NCBI GenBank assembly: GCA_035263865.1
Contig: DATFQX010000068.1
Span: 1-64,000, forward strand
Direction of reading: 5' to 3'
From: VAZQ01 sp035263865
GTDB lineage: Bacteria > Pseudomonadota > Alphaproteobacteria > Rhizobiales > Xanthobacteraceae
Length of the DNA stretch: 64,000 bases
Shown here one piece after another: positions 54,970 to 64,000 of this stretch (its first letter is position 1; each line of letters starts with the position of its first letter). The notes under the pieces were generated by a model. The model was not told the origin of the DNA and did not search any database. It saw only the letters and a list, made by a program, of their open reading frames with translations. The position numbers and the translations under genes were made by a program.

Positions 54970-55527
54970 ATGTTCAAGACTCTGATGATTTCGGCCGCCG
55001 TCAGTGCGCTGATGGTTTCCGGCGCGTTCGCGCAGGCCGACCCAAAGCAGTCGGCTGCGAAACCCGAAGCCGCTCCGCATGACACCGCCAAGTTCATCGC
55101 GTCGCAGAGTACGGACCAGTGGGTTTTCTCCAAATTCAAAGGTAGCGACGTCCTCGGTCCGGACAATGCGCACATCGGCAATGTGAATGACATGCTGTTC
55201 GATAAGAACGGCAAGATCCTCGGGCTGATCGTGGGCGTGGGCGGGTTCCTCGGCATCGGCGAGAAGAATGTCGCAATCGACATGAGCGCGTTCCAGCCGG
55301 TTCCGGCCAGCACTGGCAGCAGCACGACTGGTGGCGGCAACGCCATGACCACGCGCAGTGATGATCCGACCATGACCAAGCTCAAAGTGACTTGGACAAA
55401 GGATCAGCTCAAGAACGCGCCGGACTTCCAGTATTACAAGCCCCCGGCACGCACGACCGGCGCGCCTGGCGGCTCTCCGACCACCGGAATGGCGCCGCGG
55501 CCGAGTTCGCCGCCGGCGGGGCGCTGA
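54970..55527 (+). CDS. Exported PRC-barrel domain protein
   Basis: A 185-residue protein with signal peptide (MISAAVSALMVSGAFAQ). A PRC-barrel spans about residues 45-110: STDQWVFSKFKGSDVLGPDNAHIGNVNDMLFDKNGKILGLIVGVGGFLGIGEKNVAI is the classical pattern. The C-terminus is Pro/Gly/Thr-rich and probably disordered. AGGAGG precedes ATG 54970. Proteins like this are abundant in the rhizobial envelope; the role is unknown, possibly stress-related. A hairpin follows at 55595. Confidence 0.85.
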   Translation: MFKTLMISAAVSALMVSGAFAQADPKQSAAKPEAAPHDTAKFIASQSTDQWVFSKFKGSDVLGPDNAHIGNVNDMLFDKNGKILGLIVGVGGFLGIGEKNVAIDMSAFQPVPASTGSSTTGGGNAMTTRSDDPTMTKLKVTWTKDQLKNAPDFQYYKPPARTTGAPGGSPTTGMAPRPSSPPAGR

Positions 55528-55594
55528 GTCAGTCGACCCGTTCGGGAGCGTTGAGTAGCGTATTGTAAGCGGAAGACGTCACCGCAGTACGCGG

Positions 55595-55621
55595 GCCGGG
55601 TCGGCGGGAAGCCGGCCCGGC
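55595..55621 (+). terminator. GC-rich hairpin after the PRC-barrel gene
   Basis: Arms of 11 bases at 55595-55605 (GCCGGGTCGGC) and 55611-55621 pair with one mismatch around a GGGAA loop; CTTCGCGTT follows. A plausible but imperfect terminator. Confidence 0.5.
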
Positions 55622-55756
55622 CTTCGCGTTGTAGCTCGCGCACAATGCGCCGTGACTTGTCTCGGATTGCTGGTTCTGCACAATCGCCGCGTCCTTGGGG
55701 GCCAAGCGTTGTGCTCATCGTCATTCGAGCTCAGCTCCCGCAAAGATCCCGAGCCC

Positions 55757-56548
55757 ATGGTTGCATCCGAGCTACGTCCCGAATCCTCCGTCGTCGCAGA
55801 GGTGAGGCCCTCACCAAATCACGGCGAGCGCAATGCCGCGCCGGACATGATCGTGCTGCACTACACCGGGATGCCAAACGACGAAGATGCAATCAGTCAC
55901 CTCTGCAATCCGGCCAGCGAAGTGTCCGCGCATTATGTCGTGCTACAGGACGGCTATATTATTCAGCTGGTCGCAGAGGCGCGGCGCGCCTGGCATGCGG
56001 GCGCGTCATCCTGGGCCGGAGAGAGCGACATAAACTCGCGCTCGATCGGCATTGAGATTGCCAATCCCGGGCACGATCACGGCTATCCTAATTTTCCAAA
56101 GCGGCAAATTGCGGCGGTGACGGCGCTCTGCCGCAGTATTTTGACCCGCCACCGGATTGGCGCCGACCGCGTGCTCGCCCATTCCGATATCGCGCCATCG
56201 CGCAAGCGCGATCCGGGGGAGAAATTTCCCTGGAAGACGCTGGCCGATTCCGGCATCGGACTATGGGTCAAGGCCGCGCCTATTGCCCAAGCCGGGCCGG
56301 TCTTCACGCTCGGCGATGCTAACCCCGCCATCGAGGAGACGCAGGCGCTGCTGGCAAACTATGGTTACGGCGTTGCGGCCTCCGGCCATCTCGATGGGGC
56401 GACGCGTGATGCCGTGGCGGCCTTCCAGCGCCATTTCCGGCCGCGGGGGGTCGACGGCAACATTGATGCCTCGACCGCTGCTACGCTGAAGGACCTGATC
56501 GCTGCCCGCGACGCCCATCCCAATGCAAGCAAGCGCGGCTCGGCGTGA
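55757..56548 (+). CDS. N-acetylmuramoyl-L-alanine amidase, AmpD-like, with peptidoglycan-binding domain
   Basis: A 263-residue amidase_2 protein. MIVLHYTGMPNDEDAISHL holds the first zinc His, EVSAHYVVLQDGYIIQLV the fold centre, NSRSIGIEIANPGHDHGYP the second region, and RVLAHSDIAPSRKRDPGEKFPW the remaining ligands (H and DPGxxF). A C-terminal PG_binding_1 domain spans EETQALLANYGYGVAASGHLDGATRDAVAAFQRHFRP. It cleaves muropeptide amide bonds in recycling or wall remodelling. No signal peptide is seen with ATG 55757; a longer frame to 55652 lacks similarity. Confidence 0.88.
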   Translation: MVASELRPESSVVAEVRPSPNHGERNAAPDMIVLHYTGMPNDEDAISHLCNPASEVSAHYVVLQDGYIIQLVAEARRAWHAGASSWAGESDINSRSIGIEIANPGHDHGYPNFPKRQIAAVTALCRSILTRHRIGADRVLAHSDIAPSRKRDPGEKFPWKTLADSGIGLWVKAAPIAQAGPVFTLGDANPAIEETQALLANYGYGVAASGHLDGATRDAVAAFQRHFRPRGVDGNIDASTAATLKDLIAARDAHPNASKRGSA

Positions 56549-56614
56549 CCGCCGCCGCGTGTGATGCGCGGCGCGGGCTTGACGTGGGTCCGCCCGCACC
56601 CCATCCCTAATATG

Positions 56615-57046
<432 letters not shown>

Positions 57047-57182
57047 TGTGATCCAAGGGGGCCCGGTGGAGAACCCGCCGGGTCCCCGCCAATTTTCGGC
57101 CGATCCGGATTTCACCCGTGCCGTTCGGCGCCCACAATGCGCGTGGCATAGTGCGTCACCTTTTCCCACGTGGAGGTGCCGC

Positions 57183-58151
57183 ATGGAGCCGCTACCAAAA
57201 GGCGCGAACTTCGTTCGCGCCAAGATTCTTTGGGAGATCGGTCTGCACCTCGCGGGCAACCCGGCGACACCCTATGGCGGCAATCGCGATATGGTCATCA
57301 CCGTCGGCAGCGGCTCCGCCGCCGCGTTCCGACCTTGGCTGAGACTTGCCACGGGTTCCGCCATACTCGCCGAGCAGGTTGCCAAGGGAGACGGGGTCGA
57401 GCTCGCCGTTGTCAATCCCTCGGCGTTGCTCACGCAGGCCTATCGCGGCGTCGGCTTGTTCAGCACGCCGCTGCCCCTGCGCATCGTCGCCGTCTATCCG
57501 AGCTGGGACCGCTTTGTGTTCATGGTCCACCCGCGAACGGGGATCCGCTCGCTCGCAGACATCAAGGCCAAACGATATCCGCTGCGCGTCTCGGTCCGTG
57601 AGGATCCCACTCACTCCACTCTCGTGCTGATCGACCAGGCGTTTGCGCTCCACGGCTTCGCGCTCAAGGATCTCGAATCCTGGGGCGGGCGCCTCGTTCT
57701 CTGCGGCGGTCCGTCCGACGCTCGCCGCCTGGCGCCGCTAGCGCGCAGGGAACTCGACGCGGTGTTCGACGAGGGCATCAAGGTCTGGCTCGATGAGGCC
57801 CTGGCGGCGGGCCTCTCCCCGATCGAACTCGAACCGACTGAGTTCGCCGCCATGGCACGGCTCGGGTGGCGCAAGGTCTCGCTGCCGAAAGCGCGCTTTC
57901 CCGGCTTGGCTCGCGACGTCGAGACGCTCGATTTCAGTGGTTGGCCGATTTACGCCAACGCATCGCTTGCCGAGCAGGTTGCCTACGATATCTGTGGCGC
58001 GCTTGCCGCCCGGGAAGCCGAGATCTCATGGGAGAAGGGGACGGATGGCAGCGCTTTGCACATGGGACGGGAGAGCGACAGCACGCCGATGGATGTGCCA
58101 CTTCACCCGGGGGCTGAGCGTTGGTATCGAGAGCACGGGCGAAAGGGTTGA
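57183..58151 (+). CDS. TAXI-family TRAP-type solute-binding protein, no signal peptide
   Basis: A 322-residue protein with the TAXI receptor pattern: RDMVITVGSGSAAAFRPWLRLATGSAILAEQVAKGDGVELAVVNPSALLTQAYRG, then RIVAVYPSWDRFVFMVHPRTGIRSLADIKAKRYPLRVSV. Most such receptors are exported and feed a DctM-type membrane subunit; here the N-terminus (MEPLPKGANFVRAKILWEIG) is not a signal peptide and no TRAP membrane gene is near. GGAGG 7 bases before ATG 57183 supports the start. A cytosolic or repurposed role is possible. Confidence 0.75.
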   Translation: MEPLPKGANFVRAKILWEIGLHLAGNPATPYGGNRDMVITVGSGSAAAFRPWLRLATGSAILAEQVAKGDGVELAVVNPSALLTQAYRGVGLFSTPLPLRIVAVYPSWDRFVFMVHPRTGIRSLADIKAKRYPLRVSVREDPTHSTLVLIDQAFALHGFALKDLESWGGRLVLCGGPSDARRLAPLARRELDAVFDEGIKVWLDEALAAGLSPIELEPTEFAAMARLGWRKVSLPKARFPGLARDVETLDFSGWPIYANASLAEQVAYDICGALAAREAEISWEKGTDGSALHMGRESDSTPMDVPLHPGAERWYREHGRKG

Positions 58152-58185
58152 GCGACGCGAGCCTCCAGACGCACACGTACCTGCG

Positions 58186-59092
58186 TTACTCCGGCGTGAT
58201 ATTGGCCTCGCGAATGACACGGCCGTAATGGTCGAACTGCCGGCGAAGGAGTGCGCCAAAATCCGCGCCGCACATTCCCACCGCCGCGAAGCCTTGGGCA
58301 TCGAGCTTGGCCTTGACCTCGGGTGCCCGCAACGCTTCGGTAAACCACTTGGCCAATTGTTTGAGCGCCTCCTTTTGCGCTTTTGCCGGTGCAAAGAGCC
58401 CCCACCACAAGTCCACTTCGTAGTCGGGGTAGCCGGATTCCGCGACCGTCGGCAGATCTGGGAGCGGCTCGATCCGCGTTCGCGAAGTCGTAGCCAATGC
58501 GCGCAGCGTTCCTGCCTTGATATGACCAGCCAAAGGCGCGTATTCCGCGAACACCGAGATAACATGTCCTCCTAAGAGCGCATTAATTGCGGGTGCGCCG
58601 CCGGCATACGGAACATAGGCCATATTGATGTTGGCGGCGCGCCGGAGCATCTCGAATCCGATGTGCTGCGCAGTACCGGGTCCGACACTCGCCAGCGTCA
58701 CTTCGCCCGGCCTCGCTCGCGCGCCATCGATCAACTCGGAGAGCGTCCGGTAAGGCGAGGTGCTGTTGACAACGATCACGCCTGGCGAGCTGACAAGATA
58801 ACAAAGCCAGTCAAAGCTACTCAGCGGATCGAAATTCACCTTTCGCAGATGGGTTGATGAGAATGTACGGTGCATTGATTAGGAGTGTGCCGCCGTCGGG
58901 CGCCGCGCGTGCGACCGACTCCGTTCCGATGATCGTCCCCGCACCCGGGCGGTTTTCAGTGACGATCGCCACGCCATGCGCGCGTCCGACCTGCTCGGCC
59001 AGCAGCCGCGCCACGATGTCTCCGGCCCCGCCGGGGAGCGGCACGACGATTTTGATGCTGTGCGTGGCCTGCGCCGCCGCCTGATGGCTCAC
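58186..59092 (-). pseudogene. Bug/TctC-family receptor gene with a single-base frameshift
   Basis: From GTG 59092 the frame reads IKIVVPLPGGAGDIVARLLAEQVG, ENRPGAGTIIGTESVARAAPDGGTLLINAPYILINP. At the GGG run 58851-58853 one base appears to be missing; the other frame continues HLRKVNFDPLSSFDWLCYLV, MAYVPYAGGAPAINALLGGHV and an intact end VIREANITPE at 58186. The frame is open further upstream (RGLLLAGFSLAATLLFG, a signal-peptide-like run to about 59150) but no standard start codon is visible there, so the 5' end is also uncertain. Confidence 0.8.
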
Positions 59093-59360
59093 CGGCCCAA
59101 ACAGGAGCGTCGCCGCCAGGCTAAACCCAGCGAGGAGCAGGCCGCGAACGTTGCGGGCGATCAGGAGCCGTAGAATGTAGAATATTGTTGCCGATGCTTC
59201 GCATCCTAGGATCTCGGCGTCGAAGGCCGGGAGGCCCGGTGGAGCGCATCCTCCGCTGGGCGAGCGGGGAAAGCACGTAGCAAGGCAATGTTTTGACGGC
59301 CTCAGCGGCAGAAGAAAAAAAATACATATTTTTCCTCTGTGTTATGCGGCAAGCCGCGCA

Positions 59361-60008
59361 CGGCCCGCCGCCGGCACGCCTGGAACCTATGTCCTGCCTG
59401 AGATAGTCGCGGCGTTCCAGCAAGTTCACCCCGGCGTCCGCATGCAATTCGAGTTTGCGACCTCCGCGCAAGTCGTCAACGCTGTGCGCTCGCATCGGGC
59501 CGAAGTCGGCGTCAGCGGCGGCTTCGTGGCAGCTCCCGAGATCGAAGCAGAGCCCTTGATCGAGGACGAGATCGGGATCGTGGGCCCGCCGCACTTCGCG
59601 GGCCGCAAACTATCGCGCGACGACATCGAGGCGCTGACCTGGATCTCGCGCGAGGAGGGCTCGGCGACGCGGGCGATTGCTGACGATGCGCTTGCCGACC
59701 TCGGCATCGTGCCGAAGCGGCGCCTCGCTTTGCCCGCATGGGAGGCGATCAAGATTGCAGTGCGGCGCGGCCATGGCATTGCCGCGTTCAGCCGGCTTGC
59801 GCTAAGCGAAGAGCTGACCGCCGGCACACTCGTTGTTATCCCATTCGTACCTTGGAGGGTTCGCAGAACATTCTCGATCGTTCGCATCCGCGACGGGGCG
59901 CTCACGCCGCCAGCGCAACAGTTTCTTGCAATGCTACGCGTGCGATGCCGCGCGCTATCCCCGCGGCAGCGCAACCCGGGGCGCATGACCGCTTCGCGCA
60001 AAAGCTAA
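59361..60008 (+). pseudogene. LysR-type regulator remnant: effector-binding domain only
   Basis: The homologous stretch begins GTPGTYVLPEIVAAFQQVHPGVRMQFEFATSAQVVNAVRSHRAEVGVSGG and continues LIEDEIGIVGPPHFAGRK and AWEAIKIAVRRGHGIAAFSRLALSEEL, the LysR substrate-binding domain. The N-terminal winged helix is absent: upstream codons (KKIHIFPLCYAA) show no HTH and no start. An internal ATG at 59442 could make a 188-residue protein, but without DNA-binding ability. It faces away from the frameshifted Bug receptor gene, a typical regulator/receptor arrangement. Confidence 0.7.
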
Positions 60009-60180
60009 AAGGCTCGGAATCCACGAATGTTTTCGGATCCGCGCCCAAGGCGGATCTTTGTTCCGTACGCCCCGGCCGCGCCGGCGCCCGGGGGGGCGGG
60101 CATCCCCCGCAACCTGGCGAGACGCTTCGCCTCGCGCGAGCGCGCCCGTATAAAGCAGCGAGTAGGTCAGGCGCACAGCG

Positions 60181-63100
60181 ATGCAACCGAACGGCGGTTG
60201 GGATTTCTGGGTCGATCGGGGAGGCACGTTTACCGATGTGATTGGGTGCCGTCCCGACGGCACGCTCGTTGCGCACAAGCTGCTTTCTGACAATCCCGAG
60301 GCCTATGGCGACGCGGCCGTCCAAGGCATTCGCAAATTTCTTGGCGTCAAGCCCGGTGAGCCGATTCCTCGGGGCATGATCGCCTCCGTGAAAATGGGCA
60401 CGACCGTTGCGACCAACGCGCTGCTCGAGCGCAAGGGCGAGCGGACGCTCCTCCTCATCACCAAGGGTTTCCGCGACGCCCTCAAGATCGGCTATCAGGC
60501 GCGGCCTAAGATTTTTGCCCGCCACATCATCAAGCCGGAAATGATCTACGAGCGCGTCGTCGAGGTGGACGAACGCGTGCGCGCCGGCGGCACGGTGGAG
60601 CGCGAACCGGATCTCACCACGGTGCGGGCGGAGCTTGCGGACGCGCTCGCCGCCGGCATCCGTGCGGTCGCGATCGTGTTCATGCATGCCTACCGCTATG
60701 CCGAGCACGAGCGGCACGTCGCCGCCATCGCCCGTGAGATCGGCTTTCCGCAGGTGTCCGTCAGCCACGAGGTGTCGCCGCTGATCAAGCTCGTGGGGCG
60801 TGGCGACACCACGATCGTCGACGCCTATCTCTCACCGATCTTGCGGCGATACGTGGCGCAAGTGGCCCGCGACATGGGCACTTCCATTGCCGCCGATCGC
60901 GACAGCCCGCGGCTCATGTTCATGATGTCGTCCGGCGGCCTCACCGCGGCGGAATTGTTTCAAGGGAAGGACGCGATTCTGTCGGGACCCGCGGCAGGGG
61001 TAGTCGGCATGGCGGAGACCGGACGCGTGGCTGGCTTCTCGCATCTCATCGGCTTCGACATGGGGGGTACCTCGACCGACGTCTCGCATTTCGACGGCGA
61101 ATACGAACGCGCATTCGAAACCGAGGTCGCCGGTGTGCGCATGCGCGCGCCGATGATGTTGATCCATACGGTAGCGGCGGGTGGCGGCTCGATCTTGCAC
61201 TTCGATGGAGCCCGCTTCCGGGTCGGACCCGATAGTGCCGGCGCCAATCCAGGGCCGAAATGTTACCGGCGCGGCGGGCCGCTCGCGCTCACCGATGCCA
61301 ACGTCATGGTCGGCAAACTGATGCCGGAGTTCTTTCCGAAGATCTTCGGCGCGCAGCAGAACCTGCCCCTCGACGCCGATGCGGTGCGCGAGGCGTTTGG
61401 CGAGCTCGCCGGCGAGATCGGCGATGGCCGCTCCGCCGAAGACGTTGCCGACGGCTTCATCAAGATTGCAGTCGAGAACATGGCGAACGCGATCAAGAAG
61501 ATCTCGGTTCAGCGCGGCTACGACGTCACGCGCTACGCGCTCAACTGCTTCGGCGGCGCCGGCGGGCAACATGCCTGTCTCGTCGCCGATGCGCTCGGCA
61601 TGACGAAGGTACTGATTCATCCGTTCTCCTCACTTCTTTCCGCCTATGGCATGGGACTCGCCGACATCCGCGCCACGCGCCAGCAAGCGATCGAGGAGCC
61701 ATTCGGAGAGGGCGCGCTCGCATCGATCGAACGCATCGGCGGCCGATTGGGGGACGAAGCACGACGCGAAGTGATCGAGCAGGGCGTGGGGGCCGATGCC
61801 GTCGAAGTGTTCATCCGCGCGCATGTGCGTTATGCCGGAACCGATACCGCGCTGGTGGTGCCGGCGTTCTCAGCGTCTCGCCCAGGCGCGAGCACGCCGC
61901 AAACGCGGCCGACTCTCGCCGCCATGAAATCGACTTTCGAGGCCGCGCATAAAGCGCGGTTCGGGTTCATCGATGAGACCAAGGAACTGGTGGTGGAGGC
62001 GGTTTCGATCGAGGCGATTGGTGGCGGCGCAAAGTTCAAAGAGCCGGTAATCGCGACCACGCGCGCGCCACTCCCCTCCCCGGCGCGACGGACCCAATTT
62101 TATTCGCACGGCCACTGGCACGAGGCCGCCGTCTTCACGCGAGATCAGCTTTCGCCTGGCCAGGCTGCAGCCGGTGCCGCCATCATCATCGAGCCGCATC
62201 AGACCATCGTGGTCGAGGACGGCTGGCGCGCCACCATCAGCGCCAAAAACCACCTCGTGCTCGATCGCGTCGTGCCGCTTAAGCGACAAAGTGCGGTCGG
62301 TACCGCGGCCGATCCAGTGATGCTCGAAGTATTCAACAATCTCTTCATGTCGATTGCAGAGCAAATGGGTGTGTCACTGCAAAACACGGCCTATTCCGTC
62401 AACATCAAGGAGCGGCTCGATTTCTCCTGCGCGGTATTCGACGCCGATGCGACCCTGGTCGCGAACGCACCGCATATGCCGGTGCATCTCGGCTCGATGG
62501 ACCGCGCCGTCGAAACTATCATCCGTGAGAACAAGAATAAGATCGCGCCTGGCGACGTGTACGCCATCAACGCGCCCTACAACGGCGGCACGCATCTTCC
62601 GGATATCACGGTGTGCACCCCCGTCTTCGACGTGGCCGGCCGCGAGCTCCTGTTCTGGGTCGCCTCGCGCGGGCACCATGCCGATGTCGGCGGCATTTCC
62701 CCTGGGTCAATGTCACCCAACGCGACAACTATCGAGGAAGAAGGCGTCTACATCGACAATTTCAAGCTGGTCGACCGCGGCCGGTTTCGCGAGCAGGCGC
62801 TCTACGACCTTCTCACCGGTGCGAAATATCCGGCCCGCAATCCGCTGCAGAACGTCAATGACATCAAGGCGCAGATCGCGGCGAACGAGAAGGGGGTGCA
62901 GGAGCTGCACAAGATGGTCGCGTACTTCACGCTGCCGGTGGTGAAGGCCTACATGCAGCACGTGCAGGACAACGCGGCCGAGAGCGTTCGCCGCGTCATC
63001 GATCGCATTCACGACGCCGCATTCGAGTACGAGATGGACCAGGGCACGTGGATCAAGGTCAAGATCCGCGTCGACAAGGACAAGCGCGAAGCCACGGTGG

Positions 63101-63858
63101 ATTTCACCGGCACGTCGCCGCAGCAGAACAGCAATTTCAACGCGCCCGAGCCGGTGACGCGCGCGGCCGTGCTTTACGTCTTTCGCGTCATGGTCGACGA
63201 CGAGATTCCGATGAACGGCGGGTGCCTGCGGCCGATCAACATCATCATTCCGAAACAATCGATGCTGTCGCCGGCCTATCCGGCGGCGGTCGTCGCCGGA
63301 AATGTGGAAACGTCCCAGGCTGTGACCAACTGCCTGTTCGGCGCACTCGGCGCCCTCGCGGCCGCACAGGGGACTATGAACAATTTGAATTTTGGCAATG
63401 CCAAGTACCAGTACTACGAGACGATATGTTCCGGCTCACCGGCAGGCCCCGGCTTTCCGGGCACTGATGCCGTGCACACGCACATGACCAACACGCGATT
63501 GACCGATCCGGAGGTGCTCGAGTTTCGCTATCCGGTCGTGCTCGAGGATTTCCACATCCGCAAAGGTTCGGGCGGGCACGGCCGCTGGAATGCGGGCGAC
63601 GGCGTGCGCCGCACTATTCGTTTTCTGGAAAAGATGGATTGCACCATTCTGTCGGGCCACCGTCGCGTGCGTCCGTTCGGCCTTGCCGGCGGCGAGGCCG
63701 GCGAGATTGGCGAGAACGCTGTACGGCGCAAGGACGGCCACGTGGAGAAGCTCAAGGGGTCCGATGCCACCGTGATCGATGCCGGCGAGGCGATCATCAT
63801 CCAGCCGCCGACCGCGGGAGCGTATGGGAAGCCGCAGCACCGGCCAACGAGCGGCTAG
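60181..63858 (+). CDS. Fused hydantoinase A/B (5-oxoprolinase-type) enzyme
   Basis: A 1225-residue protein joining HyuA and HyuB. The HyuA N-terminus DFWVDRGGTFTDVIGCRPDG holds the ATP-binding GGTFTD motif; HLIGFDMGGTSTDVSHFDGEYERAFE is the second phosphate loop; VQRGYDVTRYALNCFGGAGGQHACLVADALG follows. From about residue 710 comes HyuB (DPVMLEVFNNLFMSIAEQMGVSLQNTAYSVNIKERLDFSCAVFD, NAPYNGGTHLPDITVCTPVFD, GHHADVGGISPGSMSP). The fused architecture is that of 5-oxoprolinase, which opens lactam or hydantoin rings with ATP; the exact substrate is unknown. ATG 60181 fits the family start. The frame is intact. Confidence 0.92.
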   Translation: MQPNGGWDFWVDRGGTFTDVIGCRPDGTLVAHKLLSDNPEAYGDAAVQGIRKFLGVKPGEPIPRGMIASVKMGTTVATNALLERKGERTLLLITKGFRDALKIGYQARPKIFARHIIKPEMIYERVVEVDERVRAGGTVEREPDLTTVRAELADALAAGIRAVAIVFMHAYRYAEHERHVAAIAREIGFPQVSVSHEVSPLIKLVGRGDTTIVDAYLSPILRRYVAQVARDMGTSIAADRDSPRLMFMMSSGGLTAAELFQGKDAILSGPAAGVVGMAETGRVAGFSHLIGFDMGGTSTDVSHFDGEYERAFETEVAGVRMRAPMMLIHTVAAGGGSILHFDGARFRVGPDSAGANPGPKCYRRGGPLALTDANVMVGKLMPEFFPKIFGAQQNLPLDADAVREAFGELAGEIGDGRSAEDVADGFIKIAVENMANAIKKISVQRGYDVTRYALNCFGGAGGQHACLVADALGMTKVLIHPFSSLLSAYGMGLADIRATRQQAIEEPFGEGALASIERIGGRLGDEARREVIEQGVGADAVEVFIRAHVRYAGTDTALVVPAFSASRPGASTPQTRPTLAAMKSTFEAAHKARFGFIDETKELVVEAVSIEAIGGGAKFKEPVIATTRAPLPSPARRTQFYSHGHWHEAAVFTRDQLSPGQAAAGAAIIIEPHQTIVVEDGWRATISAKNHLVLDRVVPLKRQSAVGTAADPVMLEVFNNLFMSIAEQMGVSLQNTAYSVNIKERLDFSCAVFDADATLVANAPHMPVHLGSMDRAVETIIRENKNKIAPGDVYAINAPYNGGTHLPDITVCTPVFDVAGRELLFWVASRGHHADVGGISPGSMSPNATTIEEEGVYIDNFKLVDRGRFREQALYDLLTGAKYPARNPLQNVNDIKAQIAANEKGVQELHKMVAYFTLPVVKAYMQHVQDNAAESVRRVIDRIHDAAFEYEMDQGTWIKVKIRVDKDKREATVDFTGTSPQQNSNFNAPEPVTRAAVLYVFRVMVDDEIPMNGGCLRPINIIIPKQSMLSPAYPAAVVAGNVETSQAVTNCLFGALGALAAAQGTMNNLNFGNAKYQYYETICSGSPAGPGFPGTDAVHTHMTNTRLTDPEVLEFRYPVVLEDFHIRKGSGGHGRWNAGDGVRRTIRFLEKMDCTILSGHRRVRPFGLAGGEAGEIGENAVRRKDGHVEKLKGSDATVIDAGEAIIIQPPTAGAYGKPQHRPTSG

Positions 63859-63865
63859 GAACGAA

Positions 63866-63888
63866 ATGGCCGGGACAAGCCCGGCCAT
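63866..63888. terminator. Convergent hairpin after the hydantoinase gene
   Basis: Arms ATGGCCGGG (63866-63874) and CCCGGCCAT (63880-63888) pair perfectly around ACAAG. It lies between convergent genes. Confidence 0.6.
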
Positions 63889-63918
63889 TACGTCGGCAGC
63901 AACTCTGCGAGTTCGGCG

Positions 63919-64000
63919 TTACGACTGCTGGATCGCCGACACCAGCCAATGCCCGCCGCGCACGCGCATGAAGGTCCAGATTTCGGTGGCTTCATCAGGT
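63919..64000 (-). CDS. C-terminus of a Tim44-like domain protein (runs off right edge)
   Basis: The minus-strand frame reads PDEATEIWTFMRVRGGHWLV and SAIQQS before a TAA at 63919-63921. The WTFMRxxGGxWLxSAIQQ ending resembles, from memory, the close of Tim44-like domain proteins of rhizobia. Only 26 codons are in the window, so the call is tentative. Confidence 0.45.
   Translation of the reverse strand, partial: PDEATEIWTFMRVRGGHWLVSAIQQS

Overview
The window is GC-rich chromosomal DNA from an alphaproteobacterium, most likely of the order Hyphomicrobiales (Rhizobiales), in the Bradyrhizobiaceae/Xanthobacteraceae neighbourhood. Four things point there: the order of the division and cell-wall cluster (mraZ through ftsZ, then lpxC, bamD, recN, ligA), a polyhydroxyalkanoate-system protein, secreted proteins with PGASGYxPG repeats, and many orphan periplasmic receptors of the tripartite tricarboxylate transporter (Bug/TctC) type. 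This is inference from gene content; no database was searched.

Layout. Positions 1-280 hold the N-terminus of a tyrosine integrase running off the left edge. From 0.4 to 4.4 kb lie a PHA-system protein, a small repeat-rich secreted protein, a secreted mono-haem protein paired with a GlcG/HbpS-like protein, and a stand-alone ParB-like domain. From 4.5 to 22 kb is an accessory region rich in solute receptors: seven Bug receptors, an NMT1/THI5-like receptor, a 4,5-dihydroxyphthalate decarboxylase-like receptor and an amino-acid receptor. Among them are a class III CoA-transferase, a PPOX-fold flavoprotein, a nitrilase-fold amidase and an MFS transporter. No transporter membrane subunit (TctA/TctB or ABC permease) is present. 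Many genes here carry frameshifts or a premature stop, including a broken DUF2252 gene.

From 22.3 to 31.1 kb are prmA (carrying an in-frame copy of an intergenic palindromic repeat), a Xaa-Pro aminopeptidase, a Bcr/CflA-type MFS pump, an orphan xanthine dehydrogenase-type molybdenum subunit, and ligA. From 29.0 to 54.5 kb the minus strand is one long block, transcribed from mraZ toward ligA: mraZ-rsmH-ftsL-ftsI-murE-murF-mraY-murD-ftsW-murG-murC-murB-ddl-ftsQ-ftsA-ftsZ, then lpxC, bamD, recN and ligA. It builds lipid II and the divisome, makes lipid A, assembles outer-membrane proteins and repairs DNA. Many junctions overlap by 4 bases. Upstream of mraZ are four TGGG boxes at exact 10-bp spacing, the expected MraZ operator.

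From 55 to 64 kb, mostly on the plus strand, are a PRC-barrel protein, an AmpD-like amidase, the RNase P RNA gene rnpB, a TAXI-type receptor, a frameshifted eighth Bug receptor, a LysR remnant without its DNA-binding domain, and a fused HyuA-HyuB (5-oxoprolinase-type) enzyme. The last bases hold the C-terminus of a minus-strand gene.

The most unusual items are the receptor array without membrane partners, the clustering of gene lesions in accessory DNA next to an intact core block, the repeat inserted in frame in prmA, and a tiny transcription unit at 7.7-7.9 kb. That unit has a near-consensus promoter, a 16-base Shine-Dalgarno/anti-Shine-Dalgarno match, a 25-codon ORF and a terminator hairpin.
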